This document shows, one piece after another, positions 5,021 through 5,915 of a DNA stretch of 5,915 nt. Position 1 is the first letter of the stretch; every line of letters begins with the position of its first letter. The position numbers and the translations under genes are program-made. Source of the stretch: Candidatus Fibrimonadales bacterium (GTDB lineage: Bacteria; Fibrobacterota; Fibrobacteria; Fibrobacterales; Fibrobacteraceae); contig WRMM01000138.1 of the NCBI GenBank assembly GCA_009777135.1, positions 1-5,915 of the forward strand, read 5' to 3'. Below the pieces are notes generated by a model that was not told where the DNA came from, did not search any database, and saw only the letters and a list, made by a program, of their open reading frames with translations.

Positions 5021-5611
5021 TTAGGGGGATGCAATAAGTTTGCCGTCTTCTTCTTGAAGCCTCTTTGCTGCGTCTTGGAAAATTCCTGTAACCTTTGAGC
5101 GTATATGCCAATTTTCCAGTTTTGCCTCGGATATAAACCCAACGCCCTGCAAAACATCGCCCGTTTCCCCTACAACGCGCACGGGGCCGTCTGTGCGAAT
5201 TTTATCATCCTTTTTCAGCCACATAAGAGAATCTGCTCTTACTGCAGCGCCTTTGGGCGAAAGTGCATAAACCCTGCCATAAGCCCTTACAAAAGTCATG
5301 CGCATATTCAAGTTGCCCGAATCCGCGCGCAAAAACGCAGATTTATTTCCCAGCGAATCGTAAATATCTGCAAAAATCGGTTTCACAAAAATGCTATCCG
5401 AACCGCCCCACCTTTCCAAATATGCAGTTTTCACTCTCCAAGAAAGCCTTTGCCCCTCATACAATTCCAAAACCGTTGTATCCGAAAAAAGCATAACAGG
5501 ATGTTCTTTAGGCTCCCAAACCACATTGTCTTCTTTAGTTTCAGAACAAGAAATTAAATTCAGCATTAAAAGCAGAATAATTAAATTTGCGTTCTTAAAA
5601 AAAGTCCACAT
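5021..5611 (-). CDS. lptC: LptC-like LPS export lipoprotein
   Basis: A 196-aa protein with a lipoprotein signal peptide: a hydrophobic segment (residues 9-20) and lipobox LISC with the lipidated Cys22. LptC takes lipopolysaccharide from the LptB2FG transporter and passes it to LptA in the periplasm. The mature part fits the LptC beta-jellyroll: LYEGQRLSWRVKTAYLERW near 50-68, then repeated strand pairs such as FADIYDSLGNKSAFLRADSG and FVRAYGRVYALSPKGAAVRA. ADSLMWLKKDDKIRTDGPVR (about 125-144) follows, and then GVGFISEAKLENWHI. The D-x-L-x-W and TDGPVRV strands are typical of the LptC/LptA/OstA fold. E. coli LptC is anchored by a membrane helix rather than a lipid; lipoprotein versions are common in the Bacteroidetes-like branch. 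The start overlaps the upstream MCE-like gene by 17 bp and has no strong binding site. lptA and lptB are not in the window. Confidence 0.87.
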   Translation of the reverse strand: MWTFFKNANLIILLLMLNLISCSETKEDNVVWEPKEHPVMLFSDTTVLELYEGQRLSWRVKTAYLERWGGSDSIFVKPIFADIYDSLGNKSAFLRADSGNLNMRMTFVRAYGRVYALSPKGAAVRADSLMWLKKDDKIRTDGPVRVVGETGDVLQGVGFISEAKLENWHIRSKVTGIFQDAAKRLQEEDGKLIASP

Positions 5612-5915
5612 TCAAATCCAAGCCTCTTCTTTTTATTTTTTGCATTAAACTATCTGCAGATTCGGAAACATTTTTCATTTTAAGCTTTAAATCTCCGCCT
5701 TCGTCAAAAGCAAGAGAAATAGTGGTGGTATCGCTTTCTATTTTTTTAGCTATGGAAACTATGCTTTTTTGAAAATCTCCCAAAGTTTTTTTCAAGTCCG
5801 CATAATTTTTCTCAAGTTCATTTGCATTTTTCACAGCGCCGTCAAAATTCGGTTTAATGTCGTCTGCAATTTCAACAATCCTGTCTTTTGCCAAAACCAA
5901 TGAATCAAACGAAGC
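5595..5915 (-). CDS. MCE/MlaD-like lipid-transport protein, C-terminal part
   Basis: The frame is open to the right edge and 106 codons are visible (from ASFDSLVLAK to NVDFF). The N-terminal membrane anchor and the MCE domain would lie outside the window. The visible part is a long amphipathic helical region, GAVKNANELEKNYADLKKTL, followed by IAKKIESDTTTISLAFDEGG. The end, SADSLMQKIKRRGLDLNVDFF, matches the usual C-terminus of MCE-family proteins, in which a short basic stretch leads into a final aromatic residue. In such proteins the helices after the MCE domain form a periplasmic conduit for phospholipids between inner and outer membranes, with an MlaE/MlaF-type ABC transporter. The identification rests on this tail and on the adjacent lptC, which also moves envelope lipids, so it is moderately sure only. 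Its stop lies 17 bp inside lptC. Confidence 0.6.
   Translation of the reverse strand, partial: ASFDSLVLAKDRIVEIADDIKPNFDGAVKNANELEKNYADLKKTLGDFQKSIVSIAKKIESDTTTISLAFDEGGDLKLKMKNVSESADSLMQKIKRRGLDLNVDFF

Noticed and set aside
4981..5157. Upstream extension of the nuoJ frame to 5157
   Set aside because: The extra 59 residues overlap lptC, lack membrane or nuoJ character, and would make the protein far longer than the family.
5105..5648. Plus-strand open frames of 77-150 codons opposite lptC
   Set aside because: They are His/Pro/Lys-rich shadows of the lptC codons, with no domain signature.

Overview
The window looks like chromosomal DNA of a diderm (Gram-negative) bacterium. Its LptC-like lipoprotein and MCE/MlaD-type lipid-transport protein imply an outer membrane. 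A C-terminal tail at the left edge resembles type IX secretion sorting domains of the Fibrobacteres/Bacteroidetes group. My best guess is a Fibrobacteres-like lineage, possibly a flagellated one because a FliJ-like gene is present. That assignment is inference from gene content; no marker gene was compared.

Left edge (1-257, plus strand): two damaged gene ends lie here in GC-rich sequence (37 of 60 bases are G or C in 61-120). The first is the last stretch of a secreted protein with a sorting-type tail. Its reading frame appears to be broken by a 28-bp insertion that carries a perfect hairpin and is flanked by a 4-bp GTAC direct repeat. Directly after its stop codon comes a lipoprotein signal peptide whose mature part continues only in another frame. 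Next, on the minus strand, is RNase P RNA (rnpB, about 258-626).

Plus-strand operon (714-1800): divergent from rnpB and separated from it by 87 bp, three genes overlap by 4 bp each. They encode an acidic coiled-coil protein (ZapB-like in appearance), a ZapA-like cell-division protein with a TTG start, and a FliJ-like coiled-coil protein of the flagellar export apparatus. The operon meets the next one tail to tail, with an 11-bp overlap of coding sequence.

Minus-strand gene train (5915 down to 1790): the 3' end of an MCE/MlaD-like gene, lptC, nuoJ, nuoK, dxr, and an MscS-family channel gene. All junctions overlap or nearly touch except a 40-bp gap before nuoJ. The train combines envelope lipid and LPS transport, two membrane subunits of respiratory complex I, the second step of the MEP isoprenoid pathway, and a mechanosensitive channel. 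All of these act in or feed the cell envelope. nuoJ and nuoK are flanked by non-nuo genes, so the complex I genes must be split in this genome if the rest exist. No tRNA, CRISPR array or intact insertion sequence was seen. No stretch over 300 bp lacks a gene.
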